Source: Thiocystis violascens DSM 198
GTDB taxonomy: Bacteria > Pseudomonadota > Gammaproteobacteria > Chromatiales > Chromatiaceae
Direction: 5' to 3'
Length of the DNA: 64,000 nucleotides
Assembly: GCF_000227745.2 (NCBI RefSeq)
Contig: NC_018012.1
Coordinates: 62,001 to 126,000, forward strand
Part shown: positions 54,151 to 63,602 of the stretch, one piece after another
Layout of the letters: every line of letters starts with the position of its first letter
Numbering within the stretch: the stretch's first letter is position 1
Notes under the pieces: model-generated
Databases searched by the model: none
What the model saw: only the letters and a program-made list of their open reading frames with translations
Told to the model about the DNA's origin: nothing
Made by a program: the position numbers and the translations under genes

Positions 54151-55243
54151 TCATGTGCAGGCCAATCGGGCATAGAGGCGTTGAAAGATGGACACCACCG
54201 GGCAGCCATAGGCCAGGGCGAGCTTCAGACGCCGGCCGGTTCGGATCAGGCGTCCGGCCAGAGACATCAGCTCTTGCATGACGGTGCGCAGACGCCGGCG
54301 CTTGGCGGGATGACGCGGCGGAGCATCGGCGCCGAGCAGACCGTTCTGCCCGATCCAGCGCAGGATGTTGTAGGCCAAGACAGCGCGGGCGAGGACTAGG
54401 GCGTTGGTCGCAAACTTGCCCGAGGGCAGACGCTCGATGTCCAGATCAGTCTTGAATTCACTGTGGAATTGTTCGGAGGTGCCGTGGTCGGCGTACAGGG
54501 CGATGACGGTTTCGGCATCGCACCACGCCAGGCTCGTCCACCAGCCCTCGATCTCGATCTACGGGACCAGCAGATGCTGTCCGCGCTTGTCGATGGTGCG
54601 CTCGATGACGCGCATCGCGCGGCGTAGCGGGTACGTGTGATGGCCGTCCGTGCGCGTCTCGAACACGTCGAACAGGGCGACGCGCTTGCCCGGGCGCGGC
54701 GTGCTCCACTCGGCGTGGGCTAGCCAGCTCTCGGGGCGTTCCTGGCGGGGATTCCACTTGATGAGGTAGTGGACCGGCGCCTTCGCGTCGTTGGCCTCGT
54801 GGTGGGCCTCGATCACGGCGATCTTCTCGAGGGCGTCGTTGCCGCCGTCAAGGCGCACCAGCAGCGGGGCTTGGGTCAAACGGCGTGCCTTCTCGAGGAT
54901 CTGATCGAGGAACGCCGGGGTGCCCTTTTGACCGTGCTGGCTGCCCTCGCGCAGTTCCAGTTCCAGGCACTAGCCTTCCTGTCCGAGATAGGCCGCCATG
55001 GGGGCGTAGCCGTCCATGCCCTTGTAAGTCCGCGAAACCCCTTCCTTCTTCGAGTCGGAGTTGTAGAACGGGGTGACAGCGCCGTCCAAGGGCATCAAGC
55101 CGTTGTCCAGCGGCATGAGCTGAGCGCCGGTTCGGCGCAGAAAGTCGACGGTTGGTCTGATGATGCAGCGCCATGCCAATGAGCCCAAGCCCCGCGTAGG
55201 AGGTGAGATCTGCCTCGGATTCGGTGATGATGGGCCGTCGCAA
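54151..55243 (-). pseudogene. IS1380-family transposase, multiply inactivated
   Basis: A 1.1 kb minus-strand remnant. The N-terminal part is RRPIITESEADLTSYAGLGL in one frame; after a frameshift near 55155 the main frame continues with KKEGVSRTYKGMDGYAPMAA. The main frame then has two in-frame TAG codons (54970-54972 and 54559-54561), between which the transposase core is otherwise intact (LVRLDGGNDALEKIAVIEAH). The conserved C-terminus is YNILRWIGQNGLL and RTGRRLKLALAYGCPVV. Terminal repeats were not identified. It is inactive. Confidence 0.85.
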
Positions 55244-55349
55244 CGTGGCACCTGCCGGGTGAGTTCGAAAACAGGGCTATTTTAAATTTATCTTTTTGTT
55301 ATTTAGAGTTATTTTGTTATTTTCTGCTCATTCAGTTCACCGGCTCAGG

Positions 55350-55369
55350 ATATAGAGAAGGGCACTGCC
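55350..55369 (-). mobile_element. Solitary IS1-type terminus
   Basis: Bases 55350-55366 are identical to the 17-nt IS1 end at 313-329 (ATATAGAGAAGGGCACT). The minus strand reads GGCAGTGCCCTTCTCTATAT, one base off the copy at 313-332. No IS1 transposase is next to it; the 80 bp to the left are AT-rich and unassigned. It is probably a scar of an IS1-family insertion or deletion. Confidence 0.65.
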
Positions 55370-56022
55370 GGATTTTTAAATGATTCGAATGCGCAGTTCG
55401 TCGCCGTGTCGCTCGATCTCCAGCTCAATATCCGTTCGCTAAAAAGATCGGGGTGCGAGACGCAGACCTCCAAGGATCTCCCTTCACCGGCCTGCCCGGA
55501 AGCCCTGTGTGGACGCCTGCCGTGCAATCACCAGCGGACAATCCAACTCCGGATGCGGGATGACCTGCACGGGCAGGCCGAAGACATGCTCGATATTCTC
55601 CGGCTCCAGAAGCACCCGAGGCCGGTCCACGGCGAGCAGACGCCCTGCCTTCATGAGTGCGATGCGGTCGCCGTACTGGGCGGCCTGGTTGAGATCGTGC
55701 AGCACCACCAGGACGCCGATGTGCCGATCGGTCCAGCGGCGCGCGAGGGCGAGCGTGGCGTGCTGGTGGGCCAGGTCGAGGCTGGCGGTGGGCTCGTCGA
55801 GCAGCAGGTAGCGCGGCTCGTCGTCTGGCAACGGCGTCCAGAGTTGCGCCAAAATACGCGCCAGATGGACGCGCTGGCGTTCGCCACCGGAGAGGGTGGT
55901 GTAGCGCCGCTCGGCCAGGTGATCCGCCTCGGTGGCCAGCAACGCCTCGGCGGCGATTCGGGTGTCGCCGGGTCCGGATCCGCCGTGCGGGATGCGCCCC
56001 ATGGCGGCGACCTCCAGCGCGG

Positions 56023-57207
56023 CTCATCACCTATCACATTCTGGCAAACTGCCGCTCAGTCGATGTTGAGGTGATTGAGGATCATGGGAAGCGTCAAACG
56101 ATTGGCTGATGAAGTGGCGTGCGGGCTGCGCGAGGTGCACCCGCGTCTGCGCAAGACGGTGGTGAGCAAGCTGGCGTTGGCGGTCGGGGCGATGATCGAA
56201 GGCCAAACCCCGAACACGGTGGAGTTGGCCAATCTGCTGCCCTTGGACACCGAGCGGCAGGACATGCGCGAGCAATGGCTGAGGCGTTTGCTGAAGAATC
56301 CGCGGTTGGGTCCGGGAATGGTGATTGAGCCCTTTGCACGAGCGGAGTTGGCGAAGGCGGCCAGCCATGGTCAGACGGTGTTGTTGAGCCTGGACCAAAC
56401 CGATTTGGGTGATCGGATGGCGCTGCTGATGGTGGCGTTGCGGGTGGGTGATCGCGCGATACCGCTGGCGTGGCGGGCTGAGGAAGGGGCGGCCAATCTC
56501 GGCTTCGCGGGCCAGCAGGTGGTGTTGGAGCCGCTCCTGGCCTGGCTGCCGTCCGGGGCGCGCGTGCTGCTATCGGCGGACCGGTTCTATCCGTCGGCGG
56601 GCCTGTTCGGGTGGCTCCAAGCCCGGGGCTGGAGCTACCGGCTGCGCCTGAAGAGCAACGTGCTAACGGATACCGGGCAGGGCGATGAGACGACGACGGG
56701 CGCGTTGGCACACGGGGTGACGGAACGTTACTTCACCGGTGTGCGCCTGTTTGCGCAGGGGGTGATCACGAACCTCGGGATCCTGCACGAGGATGGCCAC
56801 CCCGAGCCGTGGATCATTGCCATGGACGCCGCCCCGACACGGGCAAGCGTGCTTGACGACGCTGCTCGCTGGGCCATCGAACCGATGTTCTCCGACGTCA
56901 AGGGCCGGGGCTTCGACTTGGAGGATTCGCAACTCCAGCATGCCGAGCGTTTGGAGCGACTGGTGCTCATCATGGCCTTGGTCATGTACTGGTGTGTTCG
57001 CGCCGGCCGAGACGAGGGGCTGAACGATCCGACACCACTCGAAAAAAAGTCCAGGCGCAGAACGACCCCGCGCATTGGAGCTTCAGGAAACTCTATCGTA
57101 GCCTGGTCTCGTGGTTCACGCGCGGCCTGCGCCGTCTGAAGCGGTGCCTTCAAAACGACCTCCCGTTGCCCGCTTTTCATGCCCGTGAGTAACTGATAGG
57201 TGATGAG
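56023..57207 (+). mobile_element. IS4-family insertion sequence inside hmuV
   Basis: An 1185-bp element with perfect 14-bp terminal inverted repeats CTCATCACCTATCA (56023-56036 and complement 57194-57207). It is flanked by a 9-bp duplication CCAGCGCGG (56014-56022 and 57208-57216). The perfect duplication and uninterrupted hmuV frame on both sides point to a young insertion. Confidence 0.93.
56084..57192 (+). CDS. IS4-family transposase with a -1 frameshift
   Basis: A DDE transposase of the IS4 family. It starts at ATG 56084 and has LSLDQTDLGDRMALLMVALR (first Asp), VLLSADRFYPSAGLFGWLQ (second Asp) and RWAIEPMFSDVKGRGFDLED (Glu with the family YREK-like region). Zero frame runs to 57139. At GAAAAAAAG (57041-57049) a -1 shift would join the C-terminal NDPAHWSFRKLYRSLVSWFT and RGLRRLKRCLQNDLPLPAFH, ending at 57192. 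The heptamer A-AAA-AAG is a classic slippery site, so programmed frameshifting is possible. A simple indel is the alternative. Confidence 0.82.
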
Positions 57208-57486
57208 CCAGCGCGGTGAAGGGGAAGCTCAAGGGATTCTGCTGGGGCAGAATGGCGCGCCGCCGGGCGCAGTCCGCGGCGGACCAGTGTCCGAGCGGAA
57301 TGCCGTTCAGGCGGATCTCGCCGGCGTCCGGCTTGAGTTCGCCGCTCAGACAGCGCAGCAGGGTCGATTTGCCGGCCCCGTTGGCGCCCAGGACAACCAG
57401 CACCTCTCCGGGATGTAGCGTGAGACTAACCCCGTCGATCAGTGCGCGCCCGCCCCGCGTCAGTCGCAGTCCATGCGCGTCCAGGC

Positions 57487-58581
57487 TCATGCCGCCACCC
57501 CCCGCTGACGCATCAGCAGGGCCAGGAAGAAGGGGCCGCCCAGCAGCGCGGTGAGGATGCCGATCGGCAATTCGGCGGGGCTGACCAGGGTGCGCGCCAG
57601 CAGATCCGCGAGCAGCAGCAGACTGCCGCCGAGCAAGGCCGCGCCCGGCAGCAGAAAACGGTGATCCGGTCCCATGGCGAGCCGCAGCAGGTGCGGCACC
57701 ACCAGCCCGACGAAGCCGATCAGACCGCTCACCGCCACGGCCGCGCCCACCGCCAGGGCGGCGAGGGCGACGATGATCCGCTGCATCCGCTGGACCGCGA
57801 TTCCCAAATGACCCGCCTCGGCCTCGCCGAGCAGCAGGGCGTTCAGGGTGCGTGCGAGCAGCGGTAGCGCGAGGAGCGGCAGGGCGATCAGCAGCGCGAC
57901 GGTGCCGACCTGGTTCCAGGTCGCGCCGCCCAGACTGCCCATGCTTCAGAAGGTCAGGTTGCGCAACTGCTGATCGTCGGCCAGATAGGTCAGCAGCCCG
58001 GTGCCGGCACCGCAGAGTGCGTTGATGGCGATTCCGGCGAGCAGCAGGGTCGTGACCGAGGTATGACCCTCGCGACTGGCGAGGCGGTAGACGATCAGGG
58101 TGGTGATCAGTCCGCCGCCGAAGGCCGCGAGCGGTAGGGTGAAGGGGCCGAGCATGGTGGTCAGGAAGGCCAGTCCCTGGCTGCCCAGCACGATGACGCT
58201 GACCGCCGCAAGCGCCGCGCCAGCCGAAACCCCGATGAGCCCCGGATCGGCGAGCGGATTGCGAAAGAGTCCCTGCATGGCCGTCCCGGCCACCGCGAGT
58301 GCGGCGCCGACCAGTAGCCCGAGCAGGGTTCGTGGAAGACGGATGGTCTCGAGGACCGCCGCGTGCTGGGGCGCGATCTCCCCGACCGGCAGGCCGAGAC
58401 GCGCGCCGATCACCCGCAGCACCTCGCCGGGCGGAATGGTGACCGGGCTGATCGCCACCGAGAGCAGCGCGACCGCAAGCATCAGCAGGAGCAGCGCCAG
58501 CAAGGTCCAACGCTGTCTGTGCTCGCGCCGTAGCAGACTGGCGATCGCGATGGGTGCGAGTGCCGCGTCACTCGCCGACAT
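57487..58581 (-). pseudogene. hmuU: hmuU haem permease with in-frame stop
   Basis: FecCD-family membrane permease for haem. The frame starts at ATG 58581 and is a full-length, conserved permease (LRLPRTLLGLLVGAALAVAG, NPLADPGLIGVSAGAAL, VSGLIGFVGLVVPHLLRL). Codon 212 is TGA at 57946-57948 within DQQLRNLTF*SMGSLGGATW, where the family has Trp (TFWSMGSLGG). A single base change (TGG to TGA) explains it. The rest to 57487 stays in frame. Overlaps hmuT and hmuV at its ends. Confidence 0.92.
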
Positions 58582-59466
58582 CGGCCACCTTGGGACGATC
58601 CAGGGTGCCGAGCTTCTCGGCCAGCTCTGTGGCGGCCTCGGCGAGGCGCGGTCCGAAATGGAACAGCAGCCCGCTGTCCAGGGCGATCACCCGCCGCGCC
58701 TGTCCGGCCGGCGTCGCGGCGAGCCCGGCCCGGCCGAGCACGCCGTCGATGCCCTTAAGGTCATCCAGACCGCGCTGGGAGACCAGAATGACATCCGGCG
58801 CCGCTGCGAGCGAGACCTCCGGGCTCAGTGGCTTGTAGCCCTCGACCGCGTCGTGCAGCACGTTCTCGCCCCCGGCGAGCTGGATCAGTGCGTCGACCGG
58901 CGTGCTCTGGCCGGCCGAATGGTCGATGCCCGCGCCGACGACCATGAGAAAGAGGACGCGCGACCGTTTCTCGACCTGGCCGATCCGCCGCGCCAGTTCG
59001 GCCAGCTCCAGCTCGATGCGTCCGATCAGACGCTCGCCCGGCTCGACGGTGTCCAGCGTCGCCGCGACCGCGCGGATTGTCTCGTGCAACCCTTCCGGTG
59101 TCGCCGCGTTCGGAACCTGGCGTACCGTAACGCCTGCGGCGCGAATCTGCTCCAGCACCTCCGGCAGTCCCGCCTCGTCGGTCGCCAGCACCAGATCCGG
59201 TGCCAGACTCAGCAGTCCCTCTGCCGAGATGGCGCGCTTGTAGCCGACGCTCGCCAGCGACTTGGACTCGGGCGGATCGGTGCTGGTGGTATCGACGCCG
59301 ACCAGCCGCGAGCCCGGTCCAGGGCGTAGACGATCTCGGTGATGGCGCCGTCCACCGACACCAGCCGCTCGGCGGCCAGCGCCGCGTCTGTCGCCAGGGA
59401 CAGCGTCAGCATGCCCAGAAGCGCGCGCCAGGGCAGGCGTCGCGTCGCGAGGATCTCAAGACGCAT
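58568..59466 (-). pseudogene. hmuT: hmuT haem-binding protein with frameshift
   Basis: Periplasmic haem-binding protein. ATG at 59466 gives a signal peptide (LLGMLTLSLATDAALA) and the mature start ERLVSVDGAITEIVYALD. A one-base loss near 59313-59316 shifts the frame; the other frame continues GSRLVGVDTTSTDPPESKSL, ASVGYKRAISAEGLLSLAPD and LVLATDEAG to the stop at 58568. Apart from this lesion the sequence is conserved. The start overlaps the end of the monooxygenase gene. Confidence 0.9.
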
Positions 59467-59779
59467 CGTTTCGCTCCTCCAGCAGCACATCGAAACCCTC
59501 GAAAACCGGATGACCGGCGTAGGTTCCCTTGGGCGTCCTGGCCTGCGCATGGGCATTGCGGAATTGCTCGGACTGGGTCCATGCCTCGAAATCCGCGCGG
59601 TTCGCCCAGGTCGTGTGCGAGGCGTAAAGGGTGCATTCGCCATCGTCCGGTCCCTTGATGAGATGAAAGGCGATGAAGCCGTCCAGCTCCGAGAGAGAGG
59701 ACTCGCGCTCGCGCTAGAGGCGCTCGAAATCGGCCTCGAAGCCGTGGTTGATGCGGAAGCGGTTCATGGCGATGAACAT
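59456..59779 (-). pseudogene. Haem-degrading-type monooxygenase with in-frame stop
   Basis: A small ABM/IsdG-like monooxygenase gene (107 codons) within the haem operon. Reads MFIAMNRFRINHGFEADFER L, then TAG at codon 22 (59714-59716), then RERESSLSELDGFIAFHLIK and CTLYASHTTWANRADFEAWT. The family has Trp at this position (FE..W..R), so a TGG to TAG change is likely. No restart with a ribosome site is visible soon after the stop. A role in haem breakdown is inferred from family and context. Confidence 0.85.
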
Positions 59780-59792
59780 GGTGTCTGGCTCC

Positions 59793-60710
59793 TCAGGTCT
59801 GCGGTTCCACTGGTGCGGGAAGTGTCCCGGTTCCGGTGCACGCCTCCGCGATGGCGCGCAGCCCCTCGCGGTAGGTCGGGTAGCGCAACTGGATCTCTAG
59901 GTCGCGCTTGATGCGGTCATTGGAGAGGCGTTTGCACTTGGCGTAGAAGTGCCGCGCGAAGGGCGAGAGTTCGGCCTCGGCGAAGGGCTCCGGCGGCGGG
60001 TCGACGCCGATGAGTGCCGCGGCATAACTCAGTACCTTGTCCGCCGGGGCGGGCTCGTCGTCGGCCACGTTATAGATCCGCCCAGCCCGCGGTCGCTCCA
60101 GCGAGGCCAGCAGGACGGCGACGAGGTCGTCGACATGGATGCGGTTGAAGACCTGCCCAGGTTTGACGATCCGCCGGGCACGGCCGGATTCGAGCGAGTC
60201 GATGGCGCTGCGCCCCTCGGGTTCGTAGATCCCCGGCAGCCGGAAGATGTGCGCGGGCGTTGCCGTCCGCGCCCCGAGATCCAGCCAGGCGCTTTCGGCA
60301 TCCAGGCGGCGCTGGTTTTCCAGGGTGGCCGGGCTCGGCGTGCGCGTCTCGTCGATCCAGTCGTCGCCGCAATCCCCGTAGACGCCGGTGGTGGAGAGAT
60401 AGCCGACCCATTTCAGGGATCCGGCCAGTGCCTCCAGGTGGTTGCCGTGCAGCCGCAGTACCGGGTCGCCGTCCTCTCCGGGCGGGATGGCGTCGAGCAG
60501 ATGCGTCGCCCAGGCCAGGGCGTCCTTGACCTCCGGGCTGGCACGCTCGCCATCGAAAGGAATCGCCCGAATGCCCAGCATGCGGAGTGCCCTGGCCTTC
60601 TCGGCGCTGCGGCAGGTGCCCGCGACCCGCCAGCCGCGCGTGATCGCGGTTCGCGCCAGACGGACACCGGTGTAGCCGAGGCCGAAGCAGAAGAGAGATG
60701 GAGTCGTCAT
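59793..60710 (-). CDS. NAD-dependent epimerase/dehydratase-like protein
   Basis: A 305-residue extended short-chain dehydrogenase fold protein. It has the Rossmann glycine motif CFGLGYTGVRLARTA, VGYLSTTGVYGDCGDDWIDE, the FRLPGIYEPEGRSAIDSL block, and NRIHVDDLVAVLLASLE. The usual YxxxK catalytic pair is not obvious, as in YeeZ-like members. It is intact and sits inside the haem operon between hutX and the monooxygenase. Its substrate is unknown. Confidence 0.85.
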   Translation of the reverse strand: MTTPSLFCFGLGYTGVRLARTAITRGWRVAGTCRSAEKARALRMLGIRAIPFDGERASPEVKDALAWATHLLDAIPPGEDGDPVLRLHGNHLEALAGSLKWVGYLSTTGVYGDCGDDWIDETRTPSPATLENQRRLDAESAWLDLGARTATPAHIFRLPGIYEPEGRSAIDSLESGRARRIVKPGQVFNRIHVDDLVAVLLASLERPRAGRIYNVADDEPAPADKVLSYAAALIGVDPPPEPFAEAELSPFARHFYAKCKRLSNDRIKRDLEIQLRYPTYREGLRAIAEACTGTGTLPAPVEPQT

Positions 60711-60729
60711 GAGTTAGAGTGGCCAGTGC

Positions 60730-61242
60730 TCAGTGGTCAGCGATGAGTCCATCCCGCAACGCCCGAAACCGCTCGACCTGCTCGGGAATGAGCTGGCGCT
60801 GGGCGTCGCGTCTGAGATAGACCTTGAACATGCAATCCCCCAGGCGGTTGTAGAACTGCACCGAGTGGGTGTCGGAACTGAATAGCTTGCGCGAGACGAA
60901 AGCGATCAGGTCGCAGTTGGACGCCTTGAGGTGCCCGTCGATCGGTTTGCCGTGCAGGTTGTAGTAACCCTGACCAAGACTGCCCTCGGGGAGCGGCCCC
61001 CTGACCTCCAGGATGACGTCGCCGGTATTGACCACCAGGGTCAGCTCGCCCCAGGTCGTCATCTCGCGCATCGCCTGCTCGAAGCGGTCGCCGTCGACCG
61101 AGACGGCTTCGGTCTCCGGCAGCAGCGCGAGGACGTCCCGCGTGGTCACGCCATGCGCCTTGGCGAGATCCTCCAGCACGGCCCCAGGGTTGGCATGCAG
61201 CGCGGCGCGGATCGCGTCGATCTGTGTGTTCGTCGGTGTCAT
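60730..61242 (-). CDS. hutX: HutX, cytosolic haem carrier
   Basis: A 170-residue HutX/HuvX-family protein. The core includes TWGELTLVVNTGDVILEVRG, GYYNLHGKPIDGHLKASNCD and the LIAFVSRKLFSSDTHSVQFY block. Members bind haem in the cytoplasm and pass it to HutZ- or HutW-type degradation. It is intact and immediately downstream of the ruined hutW. It appears to be the only undamaged haem-specific gene of the operon. Confidence 0.93.
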   Translation of the reverse strand: MTPTNTQIDAIRAALHANPGAVLEDLAKAHGVTTRDVLALLPETEAVSVDGDRFEQAMREMTTWGELTLVVNTGDVILEVRGPLPEGSLGQGYYNLHGKPIDGHLKASNCDLIAFVSRKLFSSDTHSVQFYNRLGDCMFKVYLRRDAQRQLIPEQVERFRALRDGLIADH

Positions 61243-61245
61243 CGA

Positions 61246-61960
61246 TCAATCCTCGGACATGTGCGGCGGGTCGGTCTGCCGGGCATGACACTCGCGGAGA
61301 GACTGCTCCAGCCAGTCGAGCAGATTCTGGGTCAGCGTCACCTGCCAGAAGCGGCCCGCCAGGGTGAGGTCGAGCCAGCGACCCTCGACGTTGAGCAGTC
61401 CCGCCTGCACCCACTGGGCGATCAGCGGACCGGCGATGCGGTCCAGATCCAGCCCCGTGGCGGCCCCGAGCCGCTCGGCGAGCGCCGACCGGTCCGGCCG
61501 GCCGCGTTCCAGGCTGCTCTTGATAAAGTTGAACAGCCGATGATAGGGCGACTGGCGCATCAACCCCCTGATCGGTGACCGGCCCTGTCGCACGCGGTCG
61601 GCGCACTCCCTCACGTAATAGCCCGCCAGGAAGCCGCCGACCCCCGCGCCGAACGCCAGACAGTTGGCGCCGGCCTTCACCTCCCAGGTTGTAAAGGCTG
61701 CGCTCCCGGGTTCCTTCGCGCCAATGACTGGACGAGAGCGACTCCCAACGCGCCTCCGCCATCAGTTCCGCGCCGCAGGCGTAAATTAGGGGCCGTACGA
61801 CTCCAGCGGCGCCGGATCGAGCGTCCCGGCTTGCGTGGCACTCACCAGCGGCGTTTACGCCATGAGCTTGAGCGCGTAGAGACCCGTCCCATCCAGGCCC
61901 AGGCCGACCGCCGTGCGAGCGTCCTACTTACCAGGCCGCGCGCGCCTTGTCGCGGTCGAG
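61246..61960 (-). pseudogene. hutW: hutW haem-degrading radical-SAM gene, 3' remnant
   Basis: Remains of hutW/chuW, an anaerobic haem-degrading radical-SAM methyltransferase. The C-terminal 144 codons (61680 to 61246) are clear: CLAFGAGVGGFLAGYYVREC. An extra base near 61685 shifts the frame from the preceding RWESLSSSHWREGTRERSLY. Further upstream GLGLDGTGLYALKLM is followed by an in-frame TAA, and more shifts precede. The radical-SAM core with its CxxxCxxC is gone; homology fades near 61960. So the gene has lost its first half and has at least three lesions. Confidence 0.85.
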
Positions 61961-62014
61961 ATCCCGCGCGCGTCCTTTTTGTAATATTGCATTGAAGTCT
62001 GCCAGGCATTCGAA

Positions 62015-62033
62015 GATAATAAGAGCCATTCTT
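62015..62033. promoter_or_regulatory. Fur-box-like site upstream of fur and hutW
   Basis: GATAATAAGAGCCATTCTT at 62015-62033 matches 13 of 19 positions of the Fur consensus (GATAATGATAATCATTATC), with a perfect GATAAT. It lies between the divergent hutW remnant and fur. Either or both could have been iron-regulated. Confidence 0.5.
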
Positions 62034-62162
62034 AATAGAGGGGGTGCCAGCCTGGCATTCTGGCTGGCGGGACGGATGACTCCCCCGCTACGGCGACTGA
62101 GATGAGACGGCGGACCGCGTACCCAAGCCTCCGAGCGAGGCGCCGCGCGTTGGGGAATCGAA

Positions 62163-62726
62163 TTGGCTGATCACATCATCAAACAGGCAGGACTGAGGAT
62201 GACCGCCCCCCGGGCGAAGATCCTCGATATACTCGCGCGCAGCGGCAAGCGGCATATGAGCGCCGACGAGGTCTATCGGGAACTGCAAGGCGACGACGCG
62301 GAGATCGGCCAGGCGACCGTCTACCGTGTCCTCACTCATTTCGTGGAAGCAGGCCTGGTCTCCAGGCAGTCATTCGATGGCGGCCACTGGGTCTTCGAGC
62401 TGAATCGCGGGGAACACCACTACCACCTCATCTGCGATCGGTGCGGACGCATTGTCGAGTTCGCCGACGGACTGATCGCCGGGCGCCAGAGCGACATCGC
62501 CCGCAAGCACGGCTTCGACATCCGCAATCACTCGCTGGTGGCCTATGGCCTTTGCAGGAACTGCCAGCGGAGCCTGGCGCGCGACGCGGCGCCTTTTGAC
62601 GTCCGTCCCGACCCCACGCCTGAACCCGGAGCCCGGCGGATGGCAATCCGCGCGCCCCGCGCGACCGTTGACACGCCGGGCGATCGACCGTTTCTGGATC
62701 CTGGGATCAAGACATCTGCCCGGTAA
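62163..62726 (+). CDS. fur: Fur-family metal regulator with long tail
   Basis: A 187-residue Fur-family repressor, usually about 145 aa. The DNA-binding helix region reads GLRMTAPRAKILDILARSGK and VYRELQGDDAEIGQATVYRV. The metal site has HHYHLICDRCGRIVEF and the second Cys pair in CRNC. The last 45 residues (from LARDAAPFDVRPDPTPEPGA) are Pro/Arg-rich and not part of the Fur fold. The start is TTG at 62163. Adjacent haem genes make a Fur or iron role likely, but Zur and Mur cannot be excluded. Confidence 0.88.
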   Translation: MADHIIKQAGLRMTAPRAKILDILARSGKRHMSADEVYRELQGDDAEIGQATVYRVLTHFVEAGLVSRQSFDGGHWVFELNRGEHHYHLICDRCGRIVEFADGLIAGRQSDIARKHGFDIRNHSLVAYGLCRNCQRSLARDAAPFDVRPDPTPEPGARRMAIRAPRATVDTPGDRPFLDPGIKTSAR

Positions 62727-62908
62727 GCAGGGCGGCCGTGCGGTTTCGGCCATCCCGCGCTCTTCGATCCATTTCCAAGCATTTCGTCACCTGCCGATGG
62801 AGCGCGGCGCGGCTTCGGGAACTGCCCGGAGGCCGCTGGTGACGATGCTATGGAGCGCCGGGCAGTCCCCCTGAACGCGGCAGCGTTCAGCCCGGACAAG
62901 GATCGAGA

Positions 62909-63391
62909 TCAACCGACGGCGTCGGCTTCCTCCCGCGCCGGAATCCTCGGCCCAATGACGGACAGCATCGCTGGCGCGATCCGCTCGATCCAGGCATCCA
63001 GGCGCGATTCCGTCAGATCGAACTGATTGTCCTCGTCCAGTACCAGACCGCAGAAAAAGCCCTGGCCGCGGTCGGACTTGGATGCATCGAAGTCATACCC
63101 CTCGGTCGGCCAGTCCCCCACCACATGCGCGCCGCGCGCTTCCAACTCCTCGCACAGCAGACCCAGGGCATCCGCGAGTTCATGCGGATAGCCCGATTGA
63201 TCGCCCAGCCCGAACAGCGCGCCCGTTTTGCCCCGGACGCCATCCTTGCTCGTTTCGCTCAGGGCGCAAGGATCCGGCATCGCGCACACCCGACGGGCAG
63301 ACGCGACGCGCGGATCCGCCGCGCGGGATATTGAAGAAAACGTCGACGTGACCCTTTCCCTGGCGGAAAGGCGCCGCGTGCGGATGCGGCA
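62909..63391 (-). pseudogene. Long-chain flavodoxin gene with internal damage
   Basis: The C-terminal part (63289 to 62909) is a clear flavodoxin: GKTGALFGLGDQSGYPHELA, GDWPTEGYDFDASKS and LDEDNQFDLTESRLDAWIER. The N-terminal FMN-phosphate loop appears in another frame at 63390-63330 as GHVDVFFNIPRGGSARRV. About 40-60 residues between are missing or scrambled by frameshift. A flavodoxin would be the natural partner of Rnf; this copy is broken. A Fur-box-like site lies upstream (63430). Confidence 0.82.
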
Positions 63392-63429
63392 CTGATGAAG
63401 GCTCGGTTGCGGAGGTCAGCGACAGGAAG

Positions 63430-63448
63430 TATATTGGTAATCATTCCT
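63430..63448. promoter_or_regulatory. Fur-box-like site upstream of the flavodoxin gene
   Basis: The site TATATTGGTAATCATTCCT matches 13 of 19 positions of the Fur consensus, with TAATCATT intact. It is 40 bp from the flavodoxin start (minus) and 155 bp from the plus-strand GspG-like gene. Iron-regulated flavodoxins are common, which fits. Confidence 0.5.
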
Positions 63449-63602
63449 ATTAGCGGCAGGGCTGGCGCGCGACGGAATGCTGTCCGCGTATCAATCGCGG
63501 AAAATGCCCTTGGACGGTCGCCCACGCCCCTCGTCACGGCCATCTCCGGTGCTCCGCGTCATCGATCACGTCTCAACCGGGCCTCATGAACGGAGTTGCA
63601 GG

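Larger units (their letters stand above)
55484..57490 (-). pseudogene. hmuV: hmuV haem ABC-transporter ATPase, split by IS4
   Basis: The cytoplasmic ATPase of a haem importer. The 5' part (57490 to 57208) encodes VVLGANGAGKSTLLRCLSGE (Walker A) and QQNPLSFPFTAL. The 3' part (56022 to 55484) resumes in frame as EVAAMGRIPHGG, with LSGGERQRVHLARIL (signature) and YLLLDEPTASLDL (Walker B). An IS4-family element separates them at a 9-bp duplication. Without it the gene would be about 270 codons and intact, so the insertion is recent. ATG at 57490 overlaps the hmuU stop. Not functional as it stands. Confidence 0.92.

Noticed and set aside
55345-55527. Small minus-strand frame near the IS1-type end
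   Set aside because: It joins IS-end DNA to the tail of hmuV in a frame with no recognisable protein. An alternative frame ending TDIELEIERHGDELRIRII is short and preceded by a stop.
54151-59779. Stop-codon reassignment (TAG or TGA read as Trp)
   Set aside because: Four genes show in-frame TAG or TGA, but the same zone also has frameshifts and IS insertions, and normal genes in the window end with both codons. Gene decay is simpler.
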